Part shown: positions 1-5,181 of the stretch, one piece after another
Position numbering within the stretch: the first letter of the stretch is position 1
Layout: the number at the start of each line of letters is the position of its first letter
Assembly (NCBI GenBank): GCA_021812825.1
Contig: JAKAMO010000159.1
Coordinates: 1 to 5,181 of the forward strand
DNA: 5,181 nucleotides
Direction: 5' to 3'
From: a bacterium
GTDB taxonomy: Bacteria; Elusimicrobiota; Elusimicrobia; Elusimicrobiales; UBA9959
Translations under genes and position numbers: made by a program
The notes under the pieces: model-generated
The model's database searches: none
What the model saw: only the letters and a program-made list of their open reading frames with translations
What the model was told of the DNA's origin: nothing

Positions 1-1218
1 CAGTATCTGCCAGAAGCGGCCCATCTCCAGGTATTCCCAGCCCTGGTGGCCGAACCAGAACCAGGCCTTCTCGCTGAAATAACCGTTGATGCCGAGCGCC
101 GTGCCGACCAGGCTGCCGACCGCCACTACGAGCACCGCGCCGAAGAGCAGGTTGACCAGCGTCCCCTGCCCGCGCGGCTCCCTGCCGCTGATGACGGGGG
201 CCAGATAGATGGAGGCGCCTATCCACGTGGCCGCTATCCAGAGTATCGCCAGCTGCAGGTGCCAGCTCTTGGCCAGGCTGTACGGAACCAGCTTCGCCAC
301 GATATCCGGGTAGAAGCTGAGCGGGCTGGTGGTGTAATGTGCCAGCAGGCCGCCCATCAGCGTCTGCACTATGAAGAGAAGAGAGACCACGAGGAAGAAC
401 TTGGCCGCCTTCACCTGGCTGGAGGTCAGGGGGAGCTCGGTCAGGGCCTTCGCTATGGCCTGGCTCTTGGTCTCGCCGTAGAAAAGGTGGTAGCGGTGAA
501 CGACGTAGATGACCAGGCCCAGGACCAGCAGCAGCCCTATGACGGAGACCACGCTCCAGATGAAGGAGCCGTCGGACATCGTGTTGCCGACGCTGGCGTC
601 GGGGGGCCAGTTGTTGGTGTAGGTGACGTCCTCGCCGGGCCTGTCGGTGCCGGCCACCCAGGCCGTCCAGAAGAAGAACTTGCTGATGGCCGAGGCTTCG
701 GCCTCGGTCTTGACCGTATCCGGCAGGAAGCCGTAGCCCCTGTCGCCGTCCCTGAGCATGCCGCTCCAGTGCTCGGTCACCTTCTGCAGGGCGTAGGCCC
801 TGGCGGGGGAGACCAGCAGGGTGCGGGAGGACGGATCGTAGGTGTTGGCCTTTATCTCCTTTATGACGGCGGCGTCCACGGAAGCCTTCTGCTCCGCGGG
901 GAGGGCCTCGTAGGCGGAGCCGTACTTGCCCGCGTAGAAGTCCCGCATGTAGACGCCGGTCAGGTGCAGCGTCTCGGCCGAGAACTCCGGCCCGCGCAGC
1001 GTGCCGTGACCCCAGACGCTGCCGTGGTCCATCAGGCCGTATTTCTGGTAGACGCCCTGCCCCCGCATGATGTCCTCGCCGGTGGCCAGCGTGTCCTGCC
1101 CGGAAACTATCCTGTCGGGATAGGGGGCCAGCTTGCGCATGGCGAAGTAGCCTCCGCCCAGCAGCGTGAGCATCGAAAGTACGAAGCTTACGACCGCCAA
1201 TCTTTTGAGTCCTTGCAT
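1..1218 (-). CDS. norB: Quinol-dependent nitric oxide reductase (qNOR), N-terminal half, partial
   Basis: Single-subunit membrane enzyme of the haem-copper oxidase superfamily, reducing 2 NO to N2O with electrons from quinol, either for NO detoxification or denitrification. The 406 visible residues start at an ATG (1218-1216) with AAGGAG seven bases upstream; the family is usually about 750-780 aa, so the C-terminal half is off the left edge. Seen: membrane anchor at residues 7-25; a long periplasmic domain (about 30-215) with qNOR-typical motifs VWGHGTLRGPEF (68-79), AETLHL (81-86) and TYTNNWPP (199-206); then membrane spans near 216-242, 270-292, 316-343 and 352-375. There is no cysteine in the visible part, hence no CxxCH haem c site, which fits qNOR rather than cytochrome-dependent NorC/NorB. 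His320 (WHLQLAILW) aligns, from memory, with the low-spin haem b ligand His60 of NorB. His294 begins the presumed quinol motif (HYTTSPLSF), which is atypical. The haem b3/FeB ligands are outside the window, so a NO dismutase-like paralogue is not excluded. Confidence 0.93.
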   Translation of the reverse strand, partial: MQGLKRLAVVSFVLSMLTLLGGGYFAMRKLAPYPDRIVSGQDTLATGEDIMRGQGVYQKYGLMDHGSVWGHGTLRGPEFSAETLHLTGVYMRDFYAGKYGSAYEALPAEQKASVDAAVIKEIKANTYDPSSRTLLVSPARAYALQKVTEHWSGMLRDGDRGYGFLPDTVKTEAEASAISKFFFWTAWVAGTDRPGEDVTYTNNWPPDASVGNTMSDGSFIWSVVSVIGLLLVLGLVIYVVHRYHLFYGETKSQAIAKALTELPLTSSQVKAAKFFLVVSLLFIVQTLMGGLLAHYTTSPLSFYPDIVAKLVPYSLAKSWHLQLAILWIAATWIGASIYLAPVISGREPRGQGTLVNLLFGAVLVVAVGSLVGTALGINGYFSEKAWFWFGHQGWEYLEMGRFWQIL

Positions 1219-1230
1219 GTTCTTCTCCTT
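1219..1230 (-). promoter_or_regulatory. Shine-Dalgarno site of the nitric oxide reductase gene
   Basis: On the minus strand AAGGAGAAGAAC directly precedes the ATG. The AAGGAG core lies seven bases from the start codon, which fixes this start and agrees with the protein beginning just before its membrane anchor. Confidence 0.8.
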
Positions 1231-1252
1231 GCAGAATTAGATAACAGGTACT

Positions 1253-1282
1253 AGAATACCAGAATAGCGCGCGGATTGTCAA
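1253..1282 (-). promoter_or_regulatory. Sigma70-type promoter for the nitric oxide reductase gene
   Basis: Reading the minus strand, a perfect -35 TTGACA (1282-1277) is followed after 18 bases by TATTCT (1258-1253) as -10. Transcription would start near 1246, giving a leader of about 28 bases before the ATG. An imperfect dyad GGTAcTagAaTACC (plus strand 1247-1260) overlaps the -10 and could be an operator. I see no FNR/DNR-type TTGAT-N4-ATCAA box. The promoter call is by inspection only. Confidence 0.6.
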
Positions 1283-1319
1283 GCGCGGCGCGCGGTAAAA
1301 AACAGGGTAATGCGCGGTC

Positions 1320-1350
1320 CCGGCCGGCCACGTCGGGAGTGGCGCGCCGG
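1320..1350. other. GC-rich dyad between the two divergent promoters
   Basis: Inverted repeat: inner arms GCCAC (1327-1331) and GTGGC (1339-1343) flank a 7-base loop; a 2x2 mismatch follows, then outer arms CCGGC (1320-1324) and GCCGG (1346-1350). It lies upstream of both predicted promoters, so neither should transcribe it. It is therefore more likely a protein-binding dyad or chance structure in GC-rich DNA than a terminator of either gene. Confidence 0.35.
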
Positions 1351-1352
1351 AT

Positions 1353-1381
1353 TTGTGCCGGCGGCGTTAAAATCGTAGAAT
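1353..1381 (+). promoter_or_regulatory. Sigma70-type promoter for the purine cluster
   Basis: TTGTGC (1353-1358) as a weak -35, a 17-base spacer, and TAGAAT (1376-1381) as a good -10 (five of six consensus bases). The predicted start is near 1388, leaving a leader of about 36 bases before purE. That leader is too short for a purine riboswitch aptamer, and I see no PurR-like box. Confidence 0.55.
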
Positions 1382-1423
1382 ATCCCTGACGTACTACCCA
1401 CACTTTCCAGTTGCGAGGTGCTT

Positions 1424-1948
1424 ATGCTGAAGGCAGCGATCGTCATGGGAAGCGATTCAGACCTGGGAGTATTGTCGGCGGCCGCCAAAGTCCTCGAGCA
1501 GTTCAAAGTCCCTTTCGAGATCAAGATCCTGTCCGCCCACCGCACCACGGAGGCGTCGCTCTCCTTCGCCGCGCAGGCCGAGGAGAACGGCTTCGGCGTC
1601 ATTATCGCCGGGGCCGGCGCCGCCGCGCACCTGCCGGGCGTGCTGGCCGCTGCCACGCCCCTGCCCGTCATCGGCGTGCCCGTGAACGCCACGCCCCTGG
1701 CCGGAATGGACGCGCTGCTCTCCATAGTGCAGATGCCTCCCGGCATCCCGGTGGCCACGGTGGGCGTGAACAACGCCAGGAACGCGGGACTCCTCGCTGT
1801 GCAGGTGCTGTCGCTCACCGATAAGCGCCTGCGGGACGAGTTCAAGGCGGACAGGGAGACGATGAAGGCCGGTGTGCTGGCCAAGAACGCCGAGCTGGAG
1901 AAGATCGGATACAGAAAATACCTGGAAAAGGCCGAAAAGAAGCGATAG
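1424..1948 (+). CDS. purE: N5-carboxyaminoimidazole ribonucleotide mutase (class I PurE)
   Basis: Cytosolic purine enzyme converting N5-CAIR to CAIR, step 6 of de novo IMP synthesis, normally as an octamer. The 174-residue length is normal. Seen: VMGSDSD (7-13) phosphate/nucleotide loop; SAHRTTE (37-43) with the catalytic His39 equivalent to E. coli His45; GAGAAAHLPG (63-72); VPVNATPLAGMDALLSIVQM (85-104) followed by PPGIPVAT (105-112), the class I signature that separates bacterial mutases from the animal-type AIR carboxylase. The ATG at 1424 is preferred over the in-frame GTG at 1418, because GAGG (1415-1418) sits five bases before the ATG and the GTG has no ribosome site of its own. It is first in the cluster and purC follows after 53 bases. 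Class I PurE needs N5-CAIR made by PurK, whose gene is not in view. Confidence 0.97.
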   Translation: MLKAAIVMGSDSDLGVLSAAAKVLEQFKVPFEIKILSAHRTTEASLSFAAQAEENGFGVIIAGAGAAAHLPGVLAAATPLPVIGVPVNATPLAGMDALLSIVQMPPGIPVATVGVNNARNAGLLAVQVLSLTDKRLRDEFKADRETMKAGVLAKNAELEKIGYRKYLEKAEKKR

Positions 1949-1989
1949 CAATCGGCCGCGGCGCAGACCGGCAGTCTACCTTATATATG

Positions 1990-1995
1990 AAGGAG
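1990..1995 (+). promoter_or_regulatory. Shine-Dalgarno site that decides the purC start
   Basis: AAGGAG lies six bases before the ATG at 2002. Two other in-frame ATGs (1987 and 1996) sit before or immediately against this site and so cannot use it, which makes 2002 the likely start. Confidence 0.75.
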
Positions 1996-2001
1996 ATGAG
2001 C

Positions 2002-2874
2002 ATGTCCGAGCTGAAGTTGATCCACAAAGGCAAAGTCAGGGACCTCTACGCCGCGGGGGAGAAGTATCTTCTCATAGTCTCTTCGGACAGGATATCGGCC
2101 TTCGATTTCATCCTCCCCACGCCCATCCCGGGCAAGGGCGCGCTCCTCAACAGGATAAGCGAGTTCTGGTTCTCCAGGACGTCAGACATAATAAAGAACC
2201 ATATCGTTTCCACGGACATAGGCGAGATCCGGAAGCTGGTGACGGCCCCGGAGGGCTTCGACTGGGAGTATATGCGGGGCAGGGCCATGCTGACCCTGCG
2301 CGCCAAGCGGGTGGATTTCGAGTGCGTAGTACGCGGTTATATAACCGGCTCGGGCTGGAAGGAGTACCTGAGGCAGGGCAGCGTATGCGGCATAAAGCTG
2401 CCCGCCGGGCTCCGGGAGGCGGAAAAGCTGCCGGAGCCAATCTTCACTCCCACCACCAAGGCCGACCAGGGGCACGACGAGAACGTAACTTTCGGGACCA
2501 TGGCGGCCGCCCTGCCTGCAGGCCTTGCGGAAACGATCAGGGAGAAGAGCCTGGCTCTCTATAAGTTCGCCGCGGATCACGCCGGAAAGCGCGGCATCCT
2601 CCTGGCGGATACTAAATTCGAGTTCGGCCTGCTGGACGGCGGGCTTATACTTATAGACGAGGCGCTGACGCCTGACTCCTCCCGCTTCTGGGACGCGGCC
2701 AAGTACAAGGTCGGTACCAGCCCGGACAGCTACGACAAGCAGTACGTCAGGAACTGGCTGGAGGCCAGCGGCTGGGACAAGAAGTCCGCGCCGCCGCAGC
2801 TGCCGGCCGAAGTGGTGCGGGGCACCCTCGAAAAGTACGAGGAGGCCCTGAAGAAACTGACCGGAGCCGGGTGA
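2002..2874 (+). CDS. purC: SAICAR synthetase (PurC)
   Basis: ATP-dependent ligation of aspartate to CAIR, giving SAICAR: step 7 of IMP synthesis, immediately after PurE. The 290 residues correspond to the long PurC form; the E. coli type is about 237 aa. Seen: HKGKVRDLY (8-16) nucleotide-binding strand; SSDRISAFDFILPTPIPGKG (27-46); the family signature ECVVRGYITGSGW (107-119); ADTKFEFG (202-209); IDEALTPDSSRFW (218-230); and a C-terminal helical part with YVRNWLEASGW and LPAEVV typical of the long form. The start at 2002 is set by AAGGAG six bases upstream; with it the protein begins MSELKLIHKGKVRD, matching the family. The stop codon lies within a terminator-like hairpin. No catalytic motif is missing. 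Confidence 0.97.
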   Translation: MSELKLIHKGKVRDLYAAGEKYLLIVSSDRISAFDFILPTPIPGKGALLNRISEFWFSRTSDIIKNHIVSTDIGEIRKLVTAPEGFDWEYMRGRAMLTLRAKRVDFECVVRGYITGSGWKEYLRQGSVCGIKLPAGLREAEKLPEPIFTPTTKADQGHDENVTFGTMAAALPAGLAETIREKSLALYKFAADHAGKRGILLADTKFEFGLLDGGLILIDEALTPDSSRFWDAAKYKVGTSPDSYDKQYVRNWLEASGWDKKSAPPQLPAEVVRGTLEKYEEALKKLTGAG

Positions 2875-2899
2875 ACTGCCACCCGGCTTCTTCATCTTA
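2863..2899 (+). terminator. Terminator-like hairpin overlapping the purC stop
   Basis: An 11-bp stem with one G-T pair: left arm 2863-2873 (GGAGCCGGGTG), loop 2874-2879, right arm 2880-2890 (CACCCGGCTTC). It is followed by the pyrimidine-rich TTCATCTTA. The tail is not a clean T-run, so termination may be partial or the hairpin may stabilise the purEC mRNA 3' end. The stop codon TGA (2872-2874) spans the top of the left arm and the loop, so a terminating ribosome would cover the structure. Confidence 0.45.
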
Positions 2900-2914
2900 T
2901 GGCGACCGGAGTAT

Positions 2915-2927
2915 CTTTCGAAGAAAG
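2915..2927 (+). other. Small hairpin CTTTC-GAA-GAAAG
   Basis: A perfect 5-bp inverted repeat with a 3-base loop, between the purC terminator-like hairpin and the larger self-complementary element. It could be a minor RNA hairpin in the purS leader. It is short enough to be chance. Confidence 0.25.
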
Positions 2928-2938
2928 TGGCAGAAGCG

Positions 2939-3058
2939 GCGAGGGCATGGGCTCGGAGGGCCCTCGCGCAGGGCGAGGCTTGCATAGCGCCGAGCCCGAG
3001 CGGGAGCGCGGCCACGGTGTGGCCGATAGCGTGCCCGACGGGTCCATGCACTCGGCGC
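2939..3058 (+). other. Strongly self-complementary intergenic element before purS
   Basis: Non-coding stretch with several perfect long helices. Helix A: GCGAGGGC (2939-2946) with GCCCTCGC (2960-2967). Helix B: GGGCTCGG (2949-2956) with CCGAGCCC (2990-2997); its left arm lies in the loop of helix A, so A plus B would form a pseudoknot. Helix C: GCGCCGAG (2987-2994) with CTCGGCGC (3051-3058). Helix C closes a long arm made of CCCG/CGGG (2995-2998, 3039-3042), CGGG/CCCG (3001-3004, 3034-3037), GCGC/GCGT (3006-3009, 3029-3032) and GGCCAC/GTGGCC (3010-3015, 3019-3024) with a GGT loop. B and C compete for 2990-2994. The element ends 18 bases before purS, beside its ribosome site. Either a cis-acting RNA or a dispersed palindromic (REP-like) repeat fits; I match no known riboswitch family. 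Confidence 0.5.
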
Positions 3059-3065
3059 CTCACTT

Positions 3066-3071
3066 AAGGGG
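3066..3071 (+). promoter_or_regulatory. Shine-Dalgarno site of purS
   Basis: AAGGGG five bases before the ATG at 3077, and eight bases after the end of the long hairpin. Folding of the element above could therefore influence access to this site. Confidence 0.6.
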
Positions 3072-3076
3072 CGTTC

Positions 3077-3523
3077 ATGATAATCGAGATAACCACCAAG
3101 GCTAAATACGCGGGGAACGAGGAAGGGGGCTTCATCGGGCGCATGGCGCACGCCGGCCTCAAGGTCAGGGCGGCCCGCCTGGCGCGGCTGTACCGGGTGG
3201 ACGCCCCTTTCAGCAGGGCCGAGTTCGTCCGGCTGGGCTCCGAGCTGCTGACGGACCGGATAACCGAGACCTATTCCCTGTCGCGCCCGCGCCCGGTCCT
3301 GAAAGGCTGGCGCGTGGAGATCTGGCTGAAGGACTCCGTCACCGACGTGGTGGGGGAAAGCGTGAAAAGCGCCGTCGCCGACGTGCTGGGCAAGGAGCCC
3401 GACGCCGTGCGCTTCGGCCGCGCTTATTACGTGGACTGCTCCTCGCAGAAGGCCCTGCGCCGCGCGGTGGCCGTGACCCTGGTGAACGAGACGGTCAACA
3501 AGTTCGGGATAGAGAAGATATGA
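3077..3523 (+). CDS. purS: FGAM synthase PurS-type subunit, tandem (double-domain) form
   Basis: PurS is the small structural subunit of the FGAM synthase complex (PurS/PurL/PurQ), which converts FGAR to FGAM with glutamine and ATP. Ordinary PurS is about 80-85 aa and acts as a dimer; this protein has 148. The C-terminal half (78-148) is a canonical PurS: VEIWLKDSVTDVVGES (80-95), VRFGRAYYVD (111-120), LRRAVAVTLVNETVNKFGI (127-145). The N-terminal half (1-68) has the same layout but is more diverged: IIEITTKA, then RLYRVD (37-42) matching RAYYVD (115-120), then a helix ending LLTDRITETYSL. The linker is about residues 69-77. A fused pseudo-dimer is the inference; large one-chain PurL proteins carry a similar PurS-like pair at their N-terminus. 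The gene overlaps purL by four bases (ATGA), implying coupled translation and roughly matched amounts. The ATG at 3077 is supported by AAGGGG upstream. Confidence 0.85.
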   Translation: MIIEITTKAKYAGNEEGGFIGRMAHAGLKVRAARLARLYRVDAPFSRAEFVRLGSELLTDRITETYSLSRPRPVLKGWRVEIWLKDSVTDVVGESVKSAVADVLGKEPDAVRFGRAYYVDCSSQKALRRAVAVTLVNETVNKFGIEKI

Positions 3524-5181
3524 AAGACAAACTTTCGAATTTCAACTGCTTAAAGCCCGGCGAGCTGCTGGCGCTGGACAAGGCCGCCGGCTGGTCCCTG
3601 AACGCCATGGAGTTGGCCGAGGCGCAGCGCCAGTTCAGGAAGATGGGGCGCCAGCCCACCCGCGGCGAGCTGGAGACCATAGCCCAGACCTGGTCCGAGC
3701 ACTGCAAGCACAAGACCTTCTCCGGCCCCGTGGCTTTCCGCGACGGGAAGACGGTGCGGAAATACCGCAACCTCTTCAAGGAGACCATCGTAAAGGCCAC
3801 GAAGACCCTGGACCGGAAATGGTGCCTCTCCGTTTTTACCGACAACGCCGGCATAGTGGAATTCGGGAAGAGCGGCAAGTGGGGGCTGGCCTTCAAGGCC
3901 GAGACCCATAACCATCCCTGCGCCGTGGAGCCTTACGGCGGCGCCGAGACAGGGGTTGGCGGCGTGATACGCGACATACTCGGCGTGGGCCTGGGGGCCA
4001 AGCCGGTCCTGAACACCGACACCTTCTGTTTCGGGCGCCTGGACAGCAGGGTAAAGCTGCCCGCCCGCGCCCTCTCCCCCGAGCGGGTGATGCGCGGCGT
4101 GGTGGAGGGCGTGCGCGATTACGGCAACCGCATCGGCATCCCGACGGCCGCCGGCGGCCTCTACTTCGACGACGGCTACCTGCTGAACCCGCTGGTCTAC
4201 GTGGGCTGCGCCGGGCTGATCCCGGCCGATAAGATACACAAGCGCGTGGTCCCCGGCGACCTGATAGTCTGCATAGGCGGCCGCACCGGCCGCGACGGCA
4301 TTCACGGGGCGACCTTCTCCTCCGCGAACATCGAGGAGGAGACCTCCTCCTCGGCGGTGCAGATAGGCCACGCGGTCAACGAGAAGAAGGCCCTCGACGT
4401 GCTGATGCGGGCCAGGGACCTCGGTCTTTATAACGCCGTCACCGACTGCGGCGCCGGAGGCTTCTCCTCCGCCGTCGGCGAGCTGGGCTCGGAGACCGGC
4501 GCCAGGGTCAGGCTGGAGAGAGCGCTGCTCAAGGACACGCGCATAGAGCCCTGGGAGATCTGGGTCTCGGAATCCCAAGAAAGGATGATCCTCTCCGTCC
4601 CGAAGGGGAAGCTGAAGAGGCTCGCGGCGATACTAGGCGCGGAGAGCTGCGAATACTGCGTCCTGGGGGAGTTCCCCGGCGACGGGCGGCTGCTGGTCAC
4701 GCACGGAGAGGAGCGCGTTGTGGACCTCCCGATGGCCTTCCTGCACGGCGGCGTGCCGAACTTCGAGAAACCGGCGGTGCGGCGCGCCGTGAGGATCAGC
4801 GCAAAGCCGCCCGCATCCCCGCGCCGGCCCTGGGGCGCCGTGCTTAAGGAACTGCTGGCCCACCCCAACGTCTGCTCCAGGCATTCCGTCATAACCCAGT
4901 ACGACCACGAGGTACAGGGAGGGACCGTGGGGAAGCCCCTGCAGGGCCGCTACGGCGACGGCCCGGGCGACGCCGCGGTGATCTGGCCCCAGGCGGCCAC
5001 CCTGGACCAGCGCGACTTCTGCGGCTTCGCCGTAAGCCACGGCTTCAACCCGGCGGTCGGCAGGCTGGACCCTTACCAGATGGCGCTGCATTCCATAGAC
5101 GAGGCCGTGCGCAACCTGCTCTGTGCCGGGGCCGAGGTCTCGCGCACGGCCATCATGGACAATTTCTGCGCGGCCAGCCCG
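3520..5181 (+). CDS. purL: FGAM synthase large subunit PurL, N-terminal part, partial
   Basis: ATP-dependent amidotransferase synthetase domain of step 4 (FGAR to FGAM). 554 residues are visible and the frame is open at the right edge. Seen: TIAQTWSEHCKHKTF (53-67) with His61 at the position of the conserved catalytic His; KAETHNHPCAVEPYGGAETG (126-145) then VGGVIRD; GGRTGRDGIHGATF (253-266) substrate/ATP loop; VTDCGAGGFSSAVGELG (307-323); PWEIWVSESQERM (344-356), closing the first synthetase half; QYDHEVQGGTVG (460-471) and an incomplete second half ending DNFCAASP. The WSEHCKHKTF and DNFC forms resemble the larger PurL classes more than Bacillus-type PurL. The N-terminus starts almost directly at the linker region, so the PurS-like domain is absent here and supplied by the upstream gene. 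The start overlaps the purS stop and has only a weak ribosome site, consistent with coupling. Whether a glutaminase domain is fused at the C-terminus cannot be seen. Confidence 0.96.
   Translation, partial: MKDKLSNFNCLKPGELLALDKAAGWSLNAMELAEAQRQFRKMGRQPTRGELETIAQTWSEHCKHKTFSGPVAFRDGKTVRKYRNLFKETIVKATKTLDRKWCLSVFTDNAGIVEFGKSGKWGLAFKAETHNHPCAVEPYGGAETGVGGVIRDILGVGLGAKPVLNTDTFCFGRLDSRVKLPARALSPERVMRGVVEGVRDYGNRIGIPTAAGGLYFDDGYLLNPLVYVGCAGLIPADKIHKRVVPGDLIVCIGGRTGRDGIHGATFSSANIEEETSSSAVQIGHAVNEKKALDVLMRARDLGLYNAVTDCGAGGFSSAVGELGSETGARVRLERALLKDTRIEPWEIWVSESQERMILSVPKGKLKRLAAILGAESCEYCVLGEFPGDGRLLVTHGEERVVDLPMAFLHGGVPNFEKPAVRRAVRISAKPPASPRRPWGAVLKELLAHPNVCSRHSVITQYDHEVQGGTVGKPLQGRYGDGPGDAAVIWPQAATLDQRDFCGFAVSHGFNPAVGRLDPYQMALHSIDEAVRNLLCAGAEVSRTAIMDNFCAASP

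Noticed and set aside
46..1254. A 402-residue open frame on the plus strand, antisense to the nitric oxide reductase gene
   Set aside because: The translation is low-complexity, rich in Gly, Val, Ala, His and Arg, with no recognisable motif. The opposite strand encodes an unmistakable qNOR with promoter and ribosome site. Long antisense frames are expected in GC-rich genes.
1276..1282. Half of an FNR/DNR-like box (TTGAC) upstream of the nitric oxide reductase gene
   Set aside because: There is no matching ATCAA half-site at the right distance, and the bases are better explained as the -35 element TTGACA.
1279..1884. A 201-residue minus-strand frame overlapping purE
   Set aside because: Shadow of purE in the opposite strand; its residues mirror the PurE coding sequence and no family is recognisable.
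2891..2917. Possible promoter for purS (TTCATC, 15-base spacer, TATCTT)
   Set aside because: Poor -35, short spacer and a mediocre -10; not strong enough to annotate.
2182..3063. A 293-residue minus-strand frame across purC and the gap
   Set aside because: It is the complement of conserved PurC motifs and the palindromic element, with no start signals and no domain.
2899..3105. A 68-residue open frame in the purC-purS gap
   Set aside because: It has no ribosome site before its ATG, a low-complexity sequence, and overlaps the start of purS in another frame. The region is better explained as structured non-coding DNA.
3550..4578. A 342-residue minus-strand frame inside purL
   Set aside because: Antisense to conserved PurL motifs; the translation is Gly/Ala/Val/His-rich without a known domain.
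1..5181. CRISPR array, tRNA, rRNA, transposase or integration site
   Set aside because: No regularly spaced repeats, no cloverleaf or rRNA signature, and all coding space is taken by housekeeping and respiratory genes without mobile-element features.

Overview
The window comes from a GC-rich bacterium. Its coding style combines high GC with frequent ATA (Ile) and AGG (Arg) codons. Every gene has a recognisable Shine-Dalgarno site or is translationally coupled to the gene before it. I cannot fix the taxon. A GC-rich uncultured lineage such as Elusimicrobiota is one guess, but nothing here proves it.

Layout: (1) Positions 1-1218, minus strand, hold the N-terminal 406 residues of a quinol-dependent nitric oxide reductase (qNOR, NorB/NorZ); its C-terminal half lies beyond the left edge. 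(2) Positions 1219-1423 are a divergent intergenic region with a sigma70-type promoter facing each way and a GC-rich dyad between them. (3) Positions 1424-5181, plus strand, hold a de novo purine cluster in the order purE, purC, purS, purL. purL runs off the right edge after 554 residues.

The pur genes cover step 4 (PurS+PurL: FGAR to FGAM) and steps 6-7 (PurE: N5-CAIR to CAIR; PurC: CAIR to SAICAR) of IMP synthesis. purK and purQ, the usual partners of PurE and PurL, are not visible. The cluster is split by a 202-base gap (2875-3076). This gap starts with a terminator-like hairpin overlapping the purC stop and continues with a strongly self-complementary stretch ending just upstream of purS.

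The most unusual points are: a 148-residue 'PurS' that is really two PurS units in tandem, resembling the N-terminal domain of large one-chain PurL but encoded as a separate gene; the purC-purS gap, with several mutually exclusive long helices (a possible cis-regulatory RNA or dispersed palindromic repeat); and a qNOR whose quinol-pocket motif seems to have Ser where an acidic residue is expected. I found no mobile element, CRISPR array, tRNA or rRNA. No gene-free stretch exceeds about 205 bases.
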